DNA of 64,000 bases from the NCBI GenBank assembly GCA_900766135.1, contig CAAFUF010000001.1, positions 65,037 through 129,036 on the forward strand, given 5' to 3'. The position numbers and the translations under genes are program-made. Of this stretch, positions 8,239 to 17,548 are shown piece after piece. Source of the stretch: Paenibacillaceae bacterium (GTDB taxonomy: Bacteria > Bacillota > Bacilli > Paenibacillales > Paenibacillaceae). The notes beneath the pieces were generated by a model. The model did not search any database. It saw only the letters and a list, made by a program, of their open reading frames with translations, and was not told where the DNA came from. The stretch's first letter is position 1, and every line of letters begins with the position of its first letter.

Positions 8239-9669
8239 ATGAGAAGAAAGTGGAAACTAACGATGGCGTGCTTATTGGCATCCACACTGGTTCTTGGAGC
8301 ATGCGGCGCGAAAAAGGATGAGGCTGCGGCGCCGGAAGGCGAAGGGGATATCAAAGAAATCACGGTGCAGGCCCCTGACGTGCTTGGGATCAAGTTGGAG
8401 GATCTGAACGGTGGAGGAACACTGGGAGGGCAATACGAAGGACAAAAGATTATCGTTGCCACAAGAGCGGGTGATTTTGCGGACGCTTTGAAAAATGCCG
8501 CCCAATATTTCGAACAAGCTTCGGGCGCGAAGGTGGAAATTCAAAGTTTTCCGGCAGGAACTGATGTGGAGAAAATCCAGCTCGACCTGAATACAGGAAA
8601 TCACTTTGATGCCGTTTTGATGCCGGTGGCTAACGTGCACGGTTATGCGGAAGGTGGACTGATCCAGGATTTGCAGCCTTATGTTGATTCCATCGGAAGC
8701 CCCAATTTAGATTTGGAGGATTTTATCCCAAGCTTGTTGGAGAGCTATGGCAAATATAAAGGGAAGTTGGTTGCTTTCCCGTACAAGCCGGATTCGCAGC
8801 TTTTCTTCTATCGTAAAGACCTGTTCGAAGACCCGGAGATCCAGAAGCAGTATAAGGAGAAAACAGGGAAAGAGCTGGTGGTGCCGACTACAGTTGAGGA
8901 TTTCCTTGCGACGGCCGAGTTCTTCACGCAGAAATATAATCCCGATTCTCCGACCAAATACGGGTATAGTTCAATGGCATCCAAGACCAACAGCCGTTTG
9001 ATCTGGCAAAATCGGTTGGCGGCATTCGGCGGGAAAGACGTTGATGAAAATTTCAAACCGGCATTCAATAACGAAGCGGGCCTAAAAGCCATGGAAACGA
9101 TGCTTGAGTTGCGCAAATATGCTCCGTCGGAATGGCTTCAATTAGGATGGGATGAAGCTAACGCGTTGTTCGCCAGCGGCGAGGTGGCCATGATGGAACA
9201 ATGGCCTGGGCTGTTCAGCACAATCGAAGGCGAACAATCGAAGGTCAAAGGGAAGGTTGGTTTTGGTGTTACGCCAGGAGGGTCGCCGACGATGGGCGGT
9301 TGGGCGATCGCGATGACGAATACGACCAAGTATCCCGAAGCGACCTATAAATTCTTGGAATACGTCACCTCGAAAGACGGGGAATTGTTGAAAATCGGAT
9401 ACACCATGGATCCGACCCGGACATCCAATTTTGAACGTCCGGAAGTGATGGCCTCCAATCCGATGTATCCGGCCCTTCTGGATTCCTTATCGGCTGCTAA
9501 AATTTTGGTCGATCCGGATGTGCCGTTCGTTTCATCGAAGTTGAACGATATTATGGAGAATGCGATTCAGGCGGTCTTAAGGGATTTCCTGGCACCGCAA
9601 GAAGCACTGGATCAAATGGAGAAGGAATTTGAAAGAGAAATTGAATATGTTGGCTTGGGGCAATCATGA
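8239..9669 (+). CDS. Sugar-binding lipoprotein, MalE/UgpB-like
   Basis: A 476-residue extracellular binding protein. The lipobox LGAC places the lipidated Cys at residue 22. The body shows family-1-type binding protein features such as a C-lobe GGWAIAMTN stretch followed by KFLEYVTSK. It lies 31 bp after the MalG-type permease, with GGGGGAACTGAAG upstream, and overlaps the following GH2 gene by 4 bp (ATGA). The order permease-permease-binding protein-hydrolases indicates that uptake and breakdown of one oligosaccharide class are coupled. Substrate unknown. Confidence 0.9.
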   Translation: MRRKWKLTMACLLASTLVLGACGAKKDEAAAPEGEGDIKEITVQAPDVLGIKLEDLNGGGTLGGQYEGQKIIVATRAGDFADALKNAAQYFEQASGAKVEIQSFPAGTDVEKIQLDLNTGNHFDAVLMPVANVHGYAEGGLIQDLQPYVDSIGSPNLDLEDFIPSLLESYGKYKGKLVAFPYKPDSQLFFYRKDLFEDPEIQKQYKEKTGKELVVPTTVEDFLATAEFFTQKYNPDSPTKYGYSSMASKTNSRLIWQNRLAAFGGKDVDENFKPAFNNEAGLKAMETMLELRKYAPSEWLQLGWDEANALFASGEVAMMEQWPGLFSTIEGEQSKVKGKVGFGVTPGGSPTMGGWAIAMTNTTKYPEATYKFLEYVTSKDGELLKIGYTMDPTRTSNFERPEVMASNPMYPALLDSLSAAKILVDPDVPFVSSKLNDIMENAIQAVLRDFLAPQEALDQMEKEFEREIEYVGLGQS

Positions 9670-11471
9670 GGGGAGTTGCAAACAACATGAATGGCATAAA
9701 TACGCGCGGGGAATACCCGCGCCCTCAGTTTGAGCGAGAATTGTGGCTAAGTTTAAACGGGGAATGGCAATTTCAGTTTGACGATCAGCAGGTTGGGATA
9801 ACTGAAGGGTGGTTTAAGGATAAAGAGTTGGAAGAAACGATCCGTGTGCCTTTCTGTTATCAAAGCGAGTTAAGCGGAATCGGCGTTACAGAATTCCACG
9901 ATACCGTATGGTATAAGAGAACGATCGATATTCCCGAGGAGATGAAGGGAAAGCGGATCATTTTACACTTCGGAGCGGTGGATTATGCTTCTACGGTTTG
10001 GGTGAATGGCCAGATGGTGGTAACCCACGAAGGGGGGCATACCCCGTTTAGTGCAGACATTACCCATGCGTTGAAGGAATCCGGTTCAAATACAATAACG
10101 TTGCGTGCCCAAGATTTCAGCAAGGACGTCACCTTGCCGCGCGGTAAGCAGTACTGGAAGGAACAGTCCGAACTGATCTTTTATACTTCGACGACAGGAA
10201 TTTGGCAGCCTGTATGGATTGAGGCGGTAGCGCCGATTCATTTGCGCCAGGTGTATTATTATCCGGATATCGACCGGAATGAAATCGGGATCCATTACGC
10301 TCTGGAGGGCTGGACGGAAAAGGCGGAAATCGCGCTGCAGACCGTCATTTCCTTTGAGGGAGAAACGCTGGTTTCCGACGAATGCAAGATGACGGCCCCG
10401 GAGCAGAAGCGACGGATCGAACTGCATGACTTCAACGACCATGGCATGGGACGATGGTGGAGCCCGGAACATCCGAATCTGTATGAGGTGGAATACCGGG
10501 TGTTCGTTAACGGCGAATTGCTCGATTCAGTCCGTAGTTACTTCGGGATGCGCAAGGTATCCGTGGACAGCGGCAAGCTGTGTCTAAATAACCGTCCGTT
10601 TTATATGAAGGCCGTTCTGGATCAAGGTTACTTTCCGGGAGGGATCTTAACGGCCCCGTCCGATGAGGACCTGCGACGCGATGTGGAGCTGACCAAGCGC
10701 ATGGGGTTCAACAGCGTCCGGAAACATCAGAAGATCGAAGATCCACGCTTTCTGTATTGGTGTGACAAATTGGGACTCGTCGTTTGGGGAGAGGCTGCCA
10801 ATGCCTATGCTTTCAGCGAGAATTACGCGAAAAGGTTTACAGCCGAATGGGCCGAAGCCATTCATCGCGATTTCAACAGCCCTTCGATCATCACTTGGGT
10901 GCCGCTGAATGAAAGCTGGGGGATCCCGAACGTGAAGGTGGACGAGCAGCAACGTCAGCATGCCATCGCGATGTACCACTTCACCAGATCGCTGGATCCG
11001 ACGCGGCTGGTTATTTCCAACGACGGTTGGGAGCATGCGCAATCGGACTTGTGCACAATCCATGACTATCGGTGGGATTACGAGGATTTAATCCAAAAAT
11101 ACAGCCGGATTGAAACGGCGCTCGACGCTCCGCAAAATCGGGATATGTATGTGAAGGGCTACCGTTACGAGGGACAACCCGTTTTGATGACGGAATTTGG
11201 AGGAATTTCATTTCAGACTGGAGTTCAGAGCGGTTGGGGGTACTCGGGAGCCAGCGATCTTAAGGATTTCGAACAGCGGGTGAAGGCCGTCATTCAGGCC
11301 ATGCACGATTCGCCGTTAATCCAAGGCTACTGCTATACGCAATTAACCGACGTGGAGCAAGAAATCAACGGGTTGCTAACCTTTGATCGCGAACCGAAAC
11401 TTCCTTTGGATACGATCCGGCGATTTAACGAAGGGAAGTTTGGACCAGAGGAGGAGTTAGAACTACCATGA
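9666..11471 (+). CDS. GH2 glycoside hydrolase (beta-galactosidase/beta-glucuronidase-like), copy 1
   Basis: A 601-residue cytoplasmic glycosidase without signal peptide. It begins with a GH2 sugar-binding jelly roll (EYPRPQFEREL...GEWQFQFDD), continues with an Ig-like domain and ends with a TIM barrel. Catalytic residues counted from 9666 are the acid/base Glu416 in PLNESWG and the nucleophile Glu510 in LMTEFGG. Translation may start at 9666 (4-bp overlap with the binding protein) or at 9687, where GAGGGGAG lies upstream. It is one of three close GH2 paralogues in the window. Exact sugar specificity is not determinable here. Confidence 0.9.
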   Translation: MRGVANNMNGINTRGEYPRPQFERELWLSLNGEWQFQFDDQQVGITEGWFKDKELEETIRVPFCYQSELSGIGVTEFHDTVWYKRTIDIPEEMKGKRIILHFGAVDYASTVWVNGQMVVTHEGGHTPFSADITHALKESGSNTITLRAQDFSKDVTLPRGKQYWKEQSELIFYTSTTGIWQPVWIEAVAPIHLRQVYYYPDIDRNEIGIHYALEGWTEKAEIALQTVISFEGETLVSDECKMTAPEQKRRIELHDFNDHGMGRWWSPEHPNLYEVEYRVFVNGELLDSVRSYFGMRKVSVDSGKLCLNNRPFYMKAVLDQGYFPGGILTAPSDEDLRRDVELTKRMGFNSVRKHQKIEDPRFLYWCDKLGLVVWGEAANAYAFSENYAKRFTAEWAEAIHRDFNSPSIITWVPLNESWGIPNVKVDEQQRQHAIAMYHFTRSLDPTRLVISNDGWEHAQSDLCTIHDYRWDYEDLIQKYSRIETALDAPQNRDMYVKGYRYEGQPVLMTEFGGISFQTGVQSGWGYSGASDLKDFEQRVKAVIQAMHDSPLIQGYCYTQLTDVEQEINGLLTFDREPKLPLDTIRRFNEGKFGPEEELELP

Positions 11472-13240
11472 CAGAAGAACCTAGATCGGAATATCCGCGT
11501 CCGCAATTTGTCAGATCATCGTGGCGCAGCCTGAACGGATCGTGGTCGTTTGCGTTTGATGATCGAAATCTCGGGGTGAAGGAGAAGTGGCATCAAGGGT
11601 CAGCGGAATTTCCAATGGAAATCCGCGTGCCCTTTTGTTACCAAAGCGAGCTTAGCGGCATCGAGGACAAAGGGGTGCACGAGCGCGTCTGGTACGAGAA
11701 AACCTTTACGATCCCTGATGAATATGCGGGGAAACGAGTGATTTTGCATTTCGGTGCAGTGGATTACGAGTGCCGGGTTTGGGTGAACGGCATGCCGGCA
11801 GGCAACCACCGAGGCGGTTTCTCTTCCTTTTCATTCGAGATCAGCGATCTGATTGCCGGGAAGGATAACCGGATCACCGTGATGGCTCGGGATGTTCTTC
11901 AGGATTTGACGATTCCTCGGGGCAAGCAGTACTGGAAGGCCAAAGGAGAGGTGATGTGGTTTACGAACATGACCGGGATTTGGCAGTCCGTCTGGCTTGA
12001 GTTTGTGGATGACGTTTATTTGGAAAAGGTTCGATTCACGCCGCATCTGGATACGAATGAAATCGAAATTCAAGCCTTTATGGACGGCTGGGATGAACGA
12101 TACCGGATCGAATTGGATACGCGTATCGAATTTGCCGGAGAAGTGATCGCTGAAGAACGCAGACGCCTCCTTGCCGGAACCGAAAGCTGGCGCGTCAACC
12201 TGCGGGATTTTAACGATCACGGCCTGGGTCGGTGGTGGTCGCCGGAGAAACCCAACCTGTACGACGTTCATTTTGAGCTGAAAGTGGACGGGCAGACAGT
12301 GGATTCAGTTGACAGTTATTTCGGAATGCGCAAGATCTCGGTCGATGGCGGGAAGCTATGCCTGAATAACCGGCCTTATAAGATGAAGCTCGTGCTGGAT
12401 CAAGGCTATTTTCCCCAAAGCCTGTTGACGGCCCCGACAGAAGAAGCGCTGCGCCGTGATGTCGAATTGTGTAAGGAAATGGGATTCAACGGAATGCGTA
12501 AGCATATGATGGTGGCGGACCCTCGATACCTGTATTGGTGTGACAAGCTAGGCGTGTTGGTTTGGGGAGAAATGGCGGCTGCCTATGTCTACAATGAGCA
12601 GTATGCTTATCGAATGATCGAGGAATGGAAAGAAGTCCTCGAGCGCGATTACAATCATCCCTCCATCGTCGTTTGGGTTCCCCTGAATGAAAGCTGGGGA
12701 GTTGCGGATATCTATTACAACGAGAAACAGCAGCACCATGCGCAATCTCTGTACCATATTACGAAATCGGTTGATTCTACGAGACTGGTGATTTCCAACG
12801 ACGGGTGGGAGCATTGCAAATCAGACTTATGTACGGTGCATGATTATTGCAAAGACCCTGAAATCTTGGAGCGCCGCTACTCGAATATTGACAATATCCT
12901 TACCGATATGCCAGGACTTGAGGGACGTAAGTTCATATATAACCCAGGTTTCTCCTATCAAGGCGAGCCGGTGCTGTGCACTGAATTCGGGGGAGTCAAT
13001 TACCATGTCGAGCCAAGCTCACCTGTGGTGGAGCCAAGAGCTGAGAACGACGAGCAATATATTTCACAATTGGTTGACGTGATTCATCCTTACGTGTCTT
13101 CCAAACTGGTTCAAGGGTATTGTTACACGCAATTAACGGATACCGAAACCGAAATTTGCGGCTTGTTGACCTGGAATAGGGAGCCCAAGGTCCCGTTAGA
13201 GGTTATTCGGAAAATTAACGAAGGATATCGTGAATTTTAA
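11468..13240 (+). CDS. GH2 glycoside hydrolase, copy 2
   Basis: A 590-residue GH2 enzyme with the same domain order as its upstream neighbour: jelly roll, Ig-like domain, catalytic barrel. The acid/base is Glu408 (PLNESWG) and the nucleophile Glu506 (VLCTEFGG). It overlaps the previous gene by 4 bp (ATGA), implying translational coupling, and is closed by a strong terminator. It carries a short insertion after the nucleophile motif (around VEPSSPVVEPRAEND) that the other two copies lack, which may shape the substrate pocket. Confidence 0.9.
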   Translation: MTEEPRSEYPRPQFVRSSWRSLNGSWSFAFDDRNLGVKEKWHQGSAEFPMEIRVPFCYQSELSGIEDKGVHERVWYEKTFTIPDEYAGKRVILHFGAVDYECRVWVNGMPAGNHRGGFSSFSFEISDLIAGKDNRITVMARDVLQDLTIPRGKQYWKAKGEVMWFTNMTGIWQSVWLEFVDDVYLEKVRFTPHLDTNEIEIQAFMDGWDERYRIELDTRIEFAGEVIAEERRRLLAGTESWRVNLRDFNDHGLGRWWSPEKPNLYDVHFELKVDGQTVDSVDSYFGMRKISVDGGKLCLNNRPYKMKLVLDQGYFPQSLLTAPTEEALRRDVELCKEMGFNGMRKHMMVADPRYLYWCDKLGVLVWGEMAAAYVYNEQYAYRMIEEWKEVLERDYNHPSIVVWVPLNESWGVADIYYNEKQQHHAQSLYHITKSVDSTRLVISNDGWEHCKSDLCTVHDYCKDPEILERRYSNIDNILTDMPGLEGRKFIYNPGFSYQGEPVLCTEFGGVNYHVEPSSPVVEPRAENDEQYISQLVDVIHPYVSSKLVQGYCYTQLTDTETEICGLLTWNREPKVPLEVIRKINEGYREF

Positions 13241-13264
13241 TAGCTGAGAGGACTGAAGTACCGT

Positions 13265-13313
13265 CACAAAAAGCTTATGTCACGCAAGGGTGCGCTGGCA
13301 TAAGCTTTTTGTG
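13265..13313 (+). terminator. Terminator of the importer/GH2 operon
   Basis: CACAAAAAGCTTATG and CATAAGCTTTTTGTG form a 15-bp perfect outer stem around a 19-base loop. It is symmetrical, with weak T-runs inside both arms. Confidence 0.75.
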
Positions 13314-13325
13314 CTAGTTCACAAA

Positions 13326-13362
13326 TGAAAACGTTGACAATCACCGGAGAAGGGATTATGTT
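13326..13362 (+). promoter_or_regulatory. cre box overlapping a sigma-A promoter of the GH43 gene
   Basis: TGAAAACGTTGACA (13326-13339) fits the CcpA consensus TGWNANCGNTNWCA at every fixed position. Its last six bases, TTGACA, are a perfect -35. TATGTT follows after 17 bp (13357-13362). CcpA binding would directly block RNA polymerase. Confidence 0.8.
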
Positions 13363-13382
13363 GATGAAAACCAAATAAAATG

Positions 13383-13398
13383 TTTGTAATAAAACAAA
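13383..13398 (+). promoter_or_regulatory. Shared 16-bp operator-like dyad, copy 1
   Basis: TTTGTAATAAAACAAA is an inverted repeat (TTTGT-N6-ACAAA) beginning 20 bp after the -10. The same element occurs at the same distance from two other promoters of this region (14559 and 21120). Confidence 0.6.
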
Positions 13399-13444
13399 TA
13401 TTTTATTAGTCTTTCAGACGCAGGTCGAATTTAGGAGGAAAAAC

Positions 13445-14419
13445 ATGGAGCAAAGTACATTTTCAAACCCGATTTTGTCAAACGGTGCCGATCCTTGGGT
13501 TATTCGGCATCCCGATGGAAGCTACTATATGTCGGTCACTTTAGGAGATCGCATCGCTCTTTGGCATAGCCAAACACTGACCGGACTCGGTCAGGTTCAA
13601 CCGAAGACGGTCTGGGTTCCTGAGCCGAACGGACCTTTTTCCCGCAACCTATGGGCGCCGGAGCTGCACCGCATCGATGGGCACTGGTACATCTATTATA
13701 CCGCCAACGACGGCGGCGGGGACGACACAAGACGCATCTGCGTACTTGAACTTACGGGTGATGATCCGATGAACGGCGAGTGGTGTTTTAAAAGCGCGGT
13801 GAACACGGAAGTTCCGGGCCTCGACGGAACCGTGATCCAGCATCAGGGGGAGCTGTATTTCTTTTATTCCGGTTACGGCCACTTTCCCGATTACGGTTCG
13901 GCGATTTATGCTGCCCGCATGACCAATCCGTGGACGCTGACAGGTCCGAATGTGCTGATTTCGGCCCCGACGGAACCTTGGGAGAAGCAAGGCGGGATGG
14001 CGATTAACGAAGGACCGGTCTTCTTGCGTCGTAACGGGTGGATTAACCTGGTCTTCTCGGCGAGTGCGACGTGGTCGGATGATTACTGCCTTGGGATGAC
14101 GAGGATTCCGGAATCCGCGGACCTGCTTGACGCGAAGTCCTGGATCAAGCAGGATGGGCCCGTTTTTGCCAAGCATCCGTCATCCGGGGTCTACGCGCCG
14201 GGCCACAACAGCTTTACCGTTTCCCCGGACGGCTCCGAGGATTGGATCGTCTACCACGCTTACGATTATTCCGAGGCGCACCAACAACGCTCGGCGGGTT
14301 CTCCCCGCAGTACCAGAATCCAAAGCTTCGGCTGGAAAGCGAACGGGATGCCGGATTTCGGGATACCCACCGGCGTTGGCGTACCGATTCCGCGGCCTTC
14401 CGGAGAACGAAACGCGTGA
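13445..14419 (+). CDS. GH43 family glycosidase, cytoplasmic (arabinofuranosidase/xylosidase type)
   Basis: A 324-residue single-domain five-bladed propeller enzyme, probably releasing arabinose or xylose. The catalytic triad is visible as Asp16 (NGADPWV, general base), Asp127 (GLDGT, pKa modulator) and Glu189 (INEGPV, general acid). There is no signal peptide, so it acts inside the cell. The start follows TTAGGAGG. It has its own cre/-35 promoter and shared operator, and is paralogous to the lipoprotein GH43 at 18478, suggesting an outside/inside pair acting on one arabinose-containing substrate (inference). Confidence 0.9.
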   Translation: MEQSTFSNPILSNGADPWVIRHPDGSYYMSVTLGDRIALWHSQTLTGLGQVQPKTVWVPEPNGPFSRNLWAPELHRIDGHWYIYYTANDGGGDDTRRICVLELTGDDPMNGEWCFKSAVNTEVPGLDGTVIQHQGELYFFYSGYGHFPDYGSAIYAARMTNPWTLTGPNVLISAPTEPWEKQGGMAINEGPVFLRRNGWINLVFSASATWSDDYCLGMTRIPESADLLDAKSWIKQDGPVFAKHPSSGVYAPGHNSFTVSPDGSEDWIVYHAYDYSEAHQQRSAGSPRSTRIQSFGWKANGMPDFGIPTGVGVPIPRPSGERNA

Positions 14420-14501
14420 ATTTAATTACAACTTTTTTGAAACTAAAGGTTTGATTTGAAACATCATGTGATTTCTTTAAAAAAATCGATAAACACTCGA
14501 A

Positions 14502-14538
14502 TGAAAGCGTTGACATCGGGACGAACGGGGATTATAAT
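14502..14538 (+). promoter_or_regulatory. cre box overlapping a consensus sigma-A promoter
   Basis: TGAAAGCGTTGACA (14502-14515) is a full cre match ending in a perfect -35 (TTGACA, 14510-14515). After exactly 17 bp comes a perfect -10 (TATAAT, 14533-14538). It drives the second binding protein/LplB/LplC/GH43 unit. Confidence 0.85.
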
Positions 14539-14558
14539 CAACGCAAAGATACAAAATA

Positions 14559-14574
14559 TTTGTAATAAAACAAT
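14559..14574 (+). promoter_or_regulatory. Shared 16-bp operator-like dyad, copy 2
   Basis: TTTGTAATAAAACAAT differs from copy 1 only in the last base and again starts 20 bp after the -10. An additional ACAAA just upstream (14551-14555) forms a second inverted arrangement with TTTGT. The rest of the 14575-14697 leader has no clear structure. Confidence 0.6.
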
Positions 14575-14697
14575 AATATCACTTCGTGGTAACTGTCTTG
14601 ATGGTGGAGGGGGTTGGGCCGATCCGAAAGGGGCGATGAGGTCAAGCGGTAATATCGGGGGTTGCTGAGTTTTGAGATTAATCTACGGGAGGATCAT

Positions 14698-16446
14698 ATG
14701 AACAACAAATCGAAACGTATTTTTGGATTTCTTTTCGTTTTTATTCTTGCGGTCTCGATGATTACGGCATGTAGCGGGGGTGGTTCGAACAATGCTGCCC
14801 AGAACAATGCCAATAAGCAGGAGAATGTTTCCGAAGAGCAACCGAACAACGAAACCTCGTTTACGGACATCAGTAAGGACATTCGCGGCAATACGGCGCC
14901 GACCCCGGAGCAAATCAGCGAAGTGAATGCGACATTAAACGATACCTATCTGGGCGATATTTTTGATGAGAAAATTCCGAACGACTACTCCGCCTATCCT
15001 TTCAAAGGGGATGTGACGCTGGATGTCTGGATGCCTGCGAACCGCAACATCCCGGATATGAACAACCACGCGATCCAGAAGCAAGTGGAGAAGCTGACGG
15101 GGATTAAAGTCAACTTCATCACTCCGCCCGTGGGGCAAGAGGCGGATGCGTTTACCTTGATGATCTCTTCCGGCGATTTGCCGGACATCATCATCGAGCC
15201 CGGCCGGTATCCCGGGGGCTTCGAGGCGGGCGTCAACGATGGAGCGTATTTGGATCTGACCGACTTGATGGAGAAAAACGCCCCGAACTATACCGCTTGG
15301 CGGAACTCCGATGAGACGAGACGAAAAACGACGGTCACCGATAGCGGCAAACTGCTTGGTTTCTATGGCATAGCTCCATATTCGGAATGGATGTGGTTCG
15401 GCATGCTGATCAAGCAGGAGGCGCTGGATAAAACGGGGCTTCCGGTACCTGAAACGATTGACGAGTGGCATACCTTCCTGACCAAAGCCAAAGAGGTTGG
15501 TTACAGCGAGCCGCTTAACTACGGGTCAAACTATGGTCAGATCTTTACCGGGATCCTGAACGGCGCTTACGGCGTGTGGGATTGGACCTTCTTGGACAGC
15601 AACGGCAAGGTTGCCTGGGGTCCGGCTCAACCTAAGGCGAAAGAATATTTGACGATGATGCAGCAATGGAATAAAGAAGGGCTGCTGAACAAAGATTGGG
15701 CGACGGCCGACTTCAACCAAAGAATGTCCAGCGCCATTTCGGGCAAGACCGCCGTCATGATGGATTCGCCCGATACGATGTGGAGCTATTGGAAGGAACA
15801 GAACAATATCGACTTCGTCGGAGCGCTGAACCCGGTGCTGAACAAAGGGGATAAAGCGGCGACGACGTACAAGAACTTCAAGCGAACGGGGACCGAAGCG
15901 GCGATTACGACCCAGGCCGAGAATGTTGAAGCGGCGATGGCTTGGCTGGACTTTGCCTACACCAAGAAGGGTTGGGAAATCTACAACTACGGCGAATACG
16001 GCACGGTACATCTGATCGATGAGAACGGCAAACCTTATTATCCGGAAAATAGCTACATGTACAACGATCCCGACGGCCAACCGGTGGCCGTTGCGCTGGA
16101 TAAATACCGCAGACACAGCTGGCCGGACATTCGCGACGAGCATAATTCCAACCCGCTGATCGTAGCTAAAGGGAGCTACTCCGGGGAGATCCGGAAAAAT
16201 TGGACCGAGAACATGGATACGAGCGCGGCCATACCTCCGATTTCGTTTACGAAAGAGGAAGCCTCCCGGGAAGCGGAGCTGGGCAACCAGTTGTCCACCC
16301 TTCGAGGCGAATATTTCGCCAAAATCATCAAAGGCGAGCTGCCGGTGGACGCGTACGACAAGTTCCTGGAGGAAGCCAAAAAGATGGGGCTGGACGAATT
16401 CCTGAGCATTCATCAGGCGGCATTGGATCGTTATAACGGCAGATAA
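14698..16446 (+). CDS. Large sugar-binding lipoprotein of an LplBC-type importer
   Basis: A 582-residue extracellular binding protein. The lipobox ITAC puts the lipidated Cys at residue 25, followed by a Gly/Asn/Gln-rich linker. It belongs to the long LipO-like class that serves LplB/LplC permeases, encoded directly downstream. The ATG at 14698 is preceded by GGGAGGATCAT; an upstream in-frame ATG at 14662 would disrupt the signal peptide. Being first in the operon, before a terminator-like hairpin, it is probably made in excess over the permeases. Confidence 0.92.
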   Translation: MNNKSKRIFGFLFVFILAVSMITACSGGGSNNAAQNNANKQENVSEEQPNNETSFTDISKDIRGNTAPTPEQISEVNATLNDTYLGDIFDEKIPNDYSAYPFKGDVTLDVWMPANRNIPDMNNHAIQKQVEKLTGIKVNFITPPVGQEADAFTLMISSGDLPDIIIEPGRYPGGFEAGVNDGAYLDLTDLMEKNAPNYTAWRNSDETRRKTTVTDSGKLLGFYGIAPYSEWMWFGMLIKQEALDKTGLPVPETIDEWHTFLTKAKEVGYSEPLNYGSNYGQIFTGILNGAYGVWDWTFLDSNGKVAWGPAQPKAKEYLTMMQQWNKEGLLNKDWATADFNQRMSSAISGKTAVMMDSPDTMWSYWKEQNNIDFVGALNPVLNKGDKAATTYKNFKRTGTEAAITTQAENVEAAMAWLDFAYTKKGWEIYNYGEYGTVHLIDENGKPYYPENSYMYNDPDGQPVAVALDKYRRHSWPDIRDEHNSNPLIVAKGSYSGEIRKNWTENMDTSAAIPPISFTKEEASREAELGNQLSTLRGEYFAKIIKGELPVDAYDKFLEEAKKMGLDEFLSIHQAALDRYNGR

Positions 16447-16477
16447 TCGCAGTAAGGCCTGAGAGAGAGCATGAAAT

Positions 16478-16523
16478 ATAACGAGGGTGACCGGGCTGGG
16501 TAAAAGCTTGGGCCCCTCGTTAT
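16478..16523 (+). terminator. Imperfect hairpin between binding protein and permease genes
   Basis: ATAACGAGGG at 16478-16487 pairs with CCCTCGTTAT ending at 16523, followed by TGTTTC rather than a clean T-run. It looks like a partial terminator or mRNA-stability hairpin inside the operon. Confidence 0.5.
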
Positions 16524-16562
16524 TGTTTCAGAGAATTCGGAAGAAGAGTAGGTGATTCGTTC

Positions 16563-17534
16563 ATGGAGATCGTCCGGAAATCAAGACAAATCGATCCAGC
16601 CGCGGAAGTCCCGAAACTTAAAAATACGAGAAAGACGATCAAAAAAGATCTGAAGAAAAACTGGTTTGTCTACTTGCTGGCCATTCCGGTGGTCGCGTGG
16701 TTTCTCGTTTTTTGCTACGGTCCGATGTGGGGGGTCCTCATCGCCTTTAAGGATTATAAGCCTCTGCTCGGATTTGCCGAAAGCGACTGGGTCGGGTTTA
16801 AGCACTTTATTGATTTCTTTCAAGGGCCGTACTTTTGGAGGGTGATCAAAAATACGCTTCTCCTTAATGTATGGGGCATCGTATTCGGGTTTACCGCGCC
16901 GATTATTTTGGCGTTGATGCTGAATGAAATTCGCGACGGAAAATTTAAGAAATCCGTACAAACGATCACCTATATGCCCCACTTTATTTCCTTGGTGGTC
17001 GTCTGCGGGATTATTCATATTTTCACGGCGGATGAAGGGGTCGTGACGCAGGTCGCGGAGTGGGTCACAGGCAAGGACTACACCTCGCTTCTCGGGTACT
17101 CTTCCTTTTTCAGGCCGATTTATACGTTCTCCGGCATCTGGCAGAACATCGGCTGGGACAGCATTATCTATCTGGCCGCGATGAGTTCGATCGATCCCGC
17201 GTTATATGAGGCGGCAGAGATGGACGGCATCGGCAGAATCAAAAAAATGTGGTATATTACGCTGCCGCAAATCACCCCCATCATCGTCATCCTGTTTATT
17301 TTTGCGATTGGCGGACTGATGGCGTCCGGATACGAGAAAATTATTTTGCTCTACAACCCGCTCACGTACGATACGGCAGACGTTATCGCTTCCTACGTCT
17401 ACCGCAGAGGGTTGAGGGAAGCCAGTCTCAGCTTCTCTACCGCGGTCGGTTTGTTTAGCGCTGTGATCAACTTTGCGCTGCTGTGGGCGACGAACCGAAT
17501 TGCCCGGCGCACTTCGGAAGTGAGCTTATGGTAG
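16563..17534 (+). CDS. Sugar ABC transporter permease, LplB type
   Basis: A 323-residue integral membrane subunit with six predicted membrane segments. The opening cytoplasmic arm (KKDLKKNWFVYLLAIPVVAWF) and the phrase FCYGPMWGVLIAFKDYKP are typical of LplB/YtcP-family partners. The EAA loop is YEAAEMDGIGRIKKMWYITLP. The RBS is AGGTGATT with ATG at 16563. The following LplC-type gene starts 14 bp after its stop. Together they import the ligand of the 14698 lipoprotein. Confidence 0.94.
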   Translation: MEIVRKSRQIDPAAEVPKLKNTRKTIKKDLKKNWFVYLLAIPVVAWFLVFCYGPMWGVLIAFKDYKPLLGFAESDWVGFKHFIDFFQGPYFWRVIKNTLLLNVWGIVFGFTAPIILALMLNEIRDGKFKKSVQTITYMPHFISLVVVCGIIHIFTADEGVVTQVAEWVTGKDYTSLLGYSSFFRPIYTFSGIWQNIGWDSIIYLAAMSSIDPALYEAAEMDGIGRIKKMWYITLPQITPIIVILFIFAIGGLMASGYEKIILLYNPLTYDTADVIASYVYRRGLREASLSFSTAVGLFSAVINFALLWATNRIARRTSEVSLW

Positions 17535-17548
17535 AAAGGGGGATGGCC

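Noticed and set aside
14456..14668. A 70-codon ORF in the leader of the second binding protein
   Set aside because: It contains the promoter and operator elements and has no RBS, so it is a chance frame.
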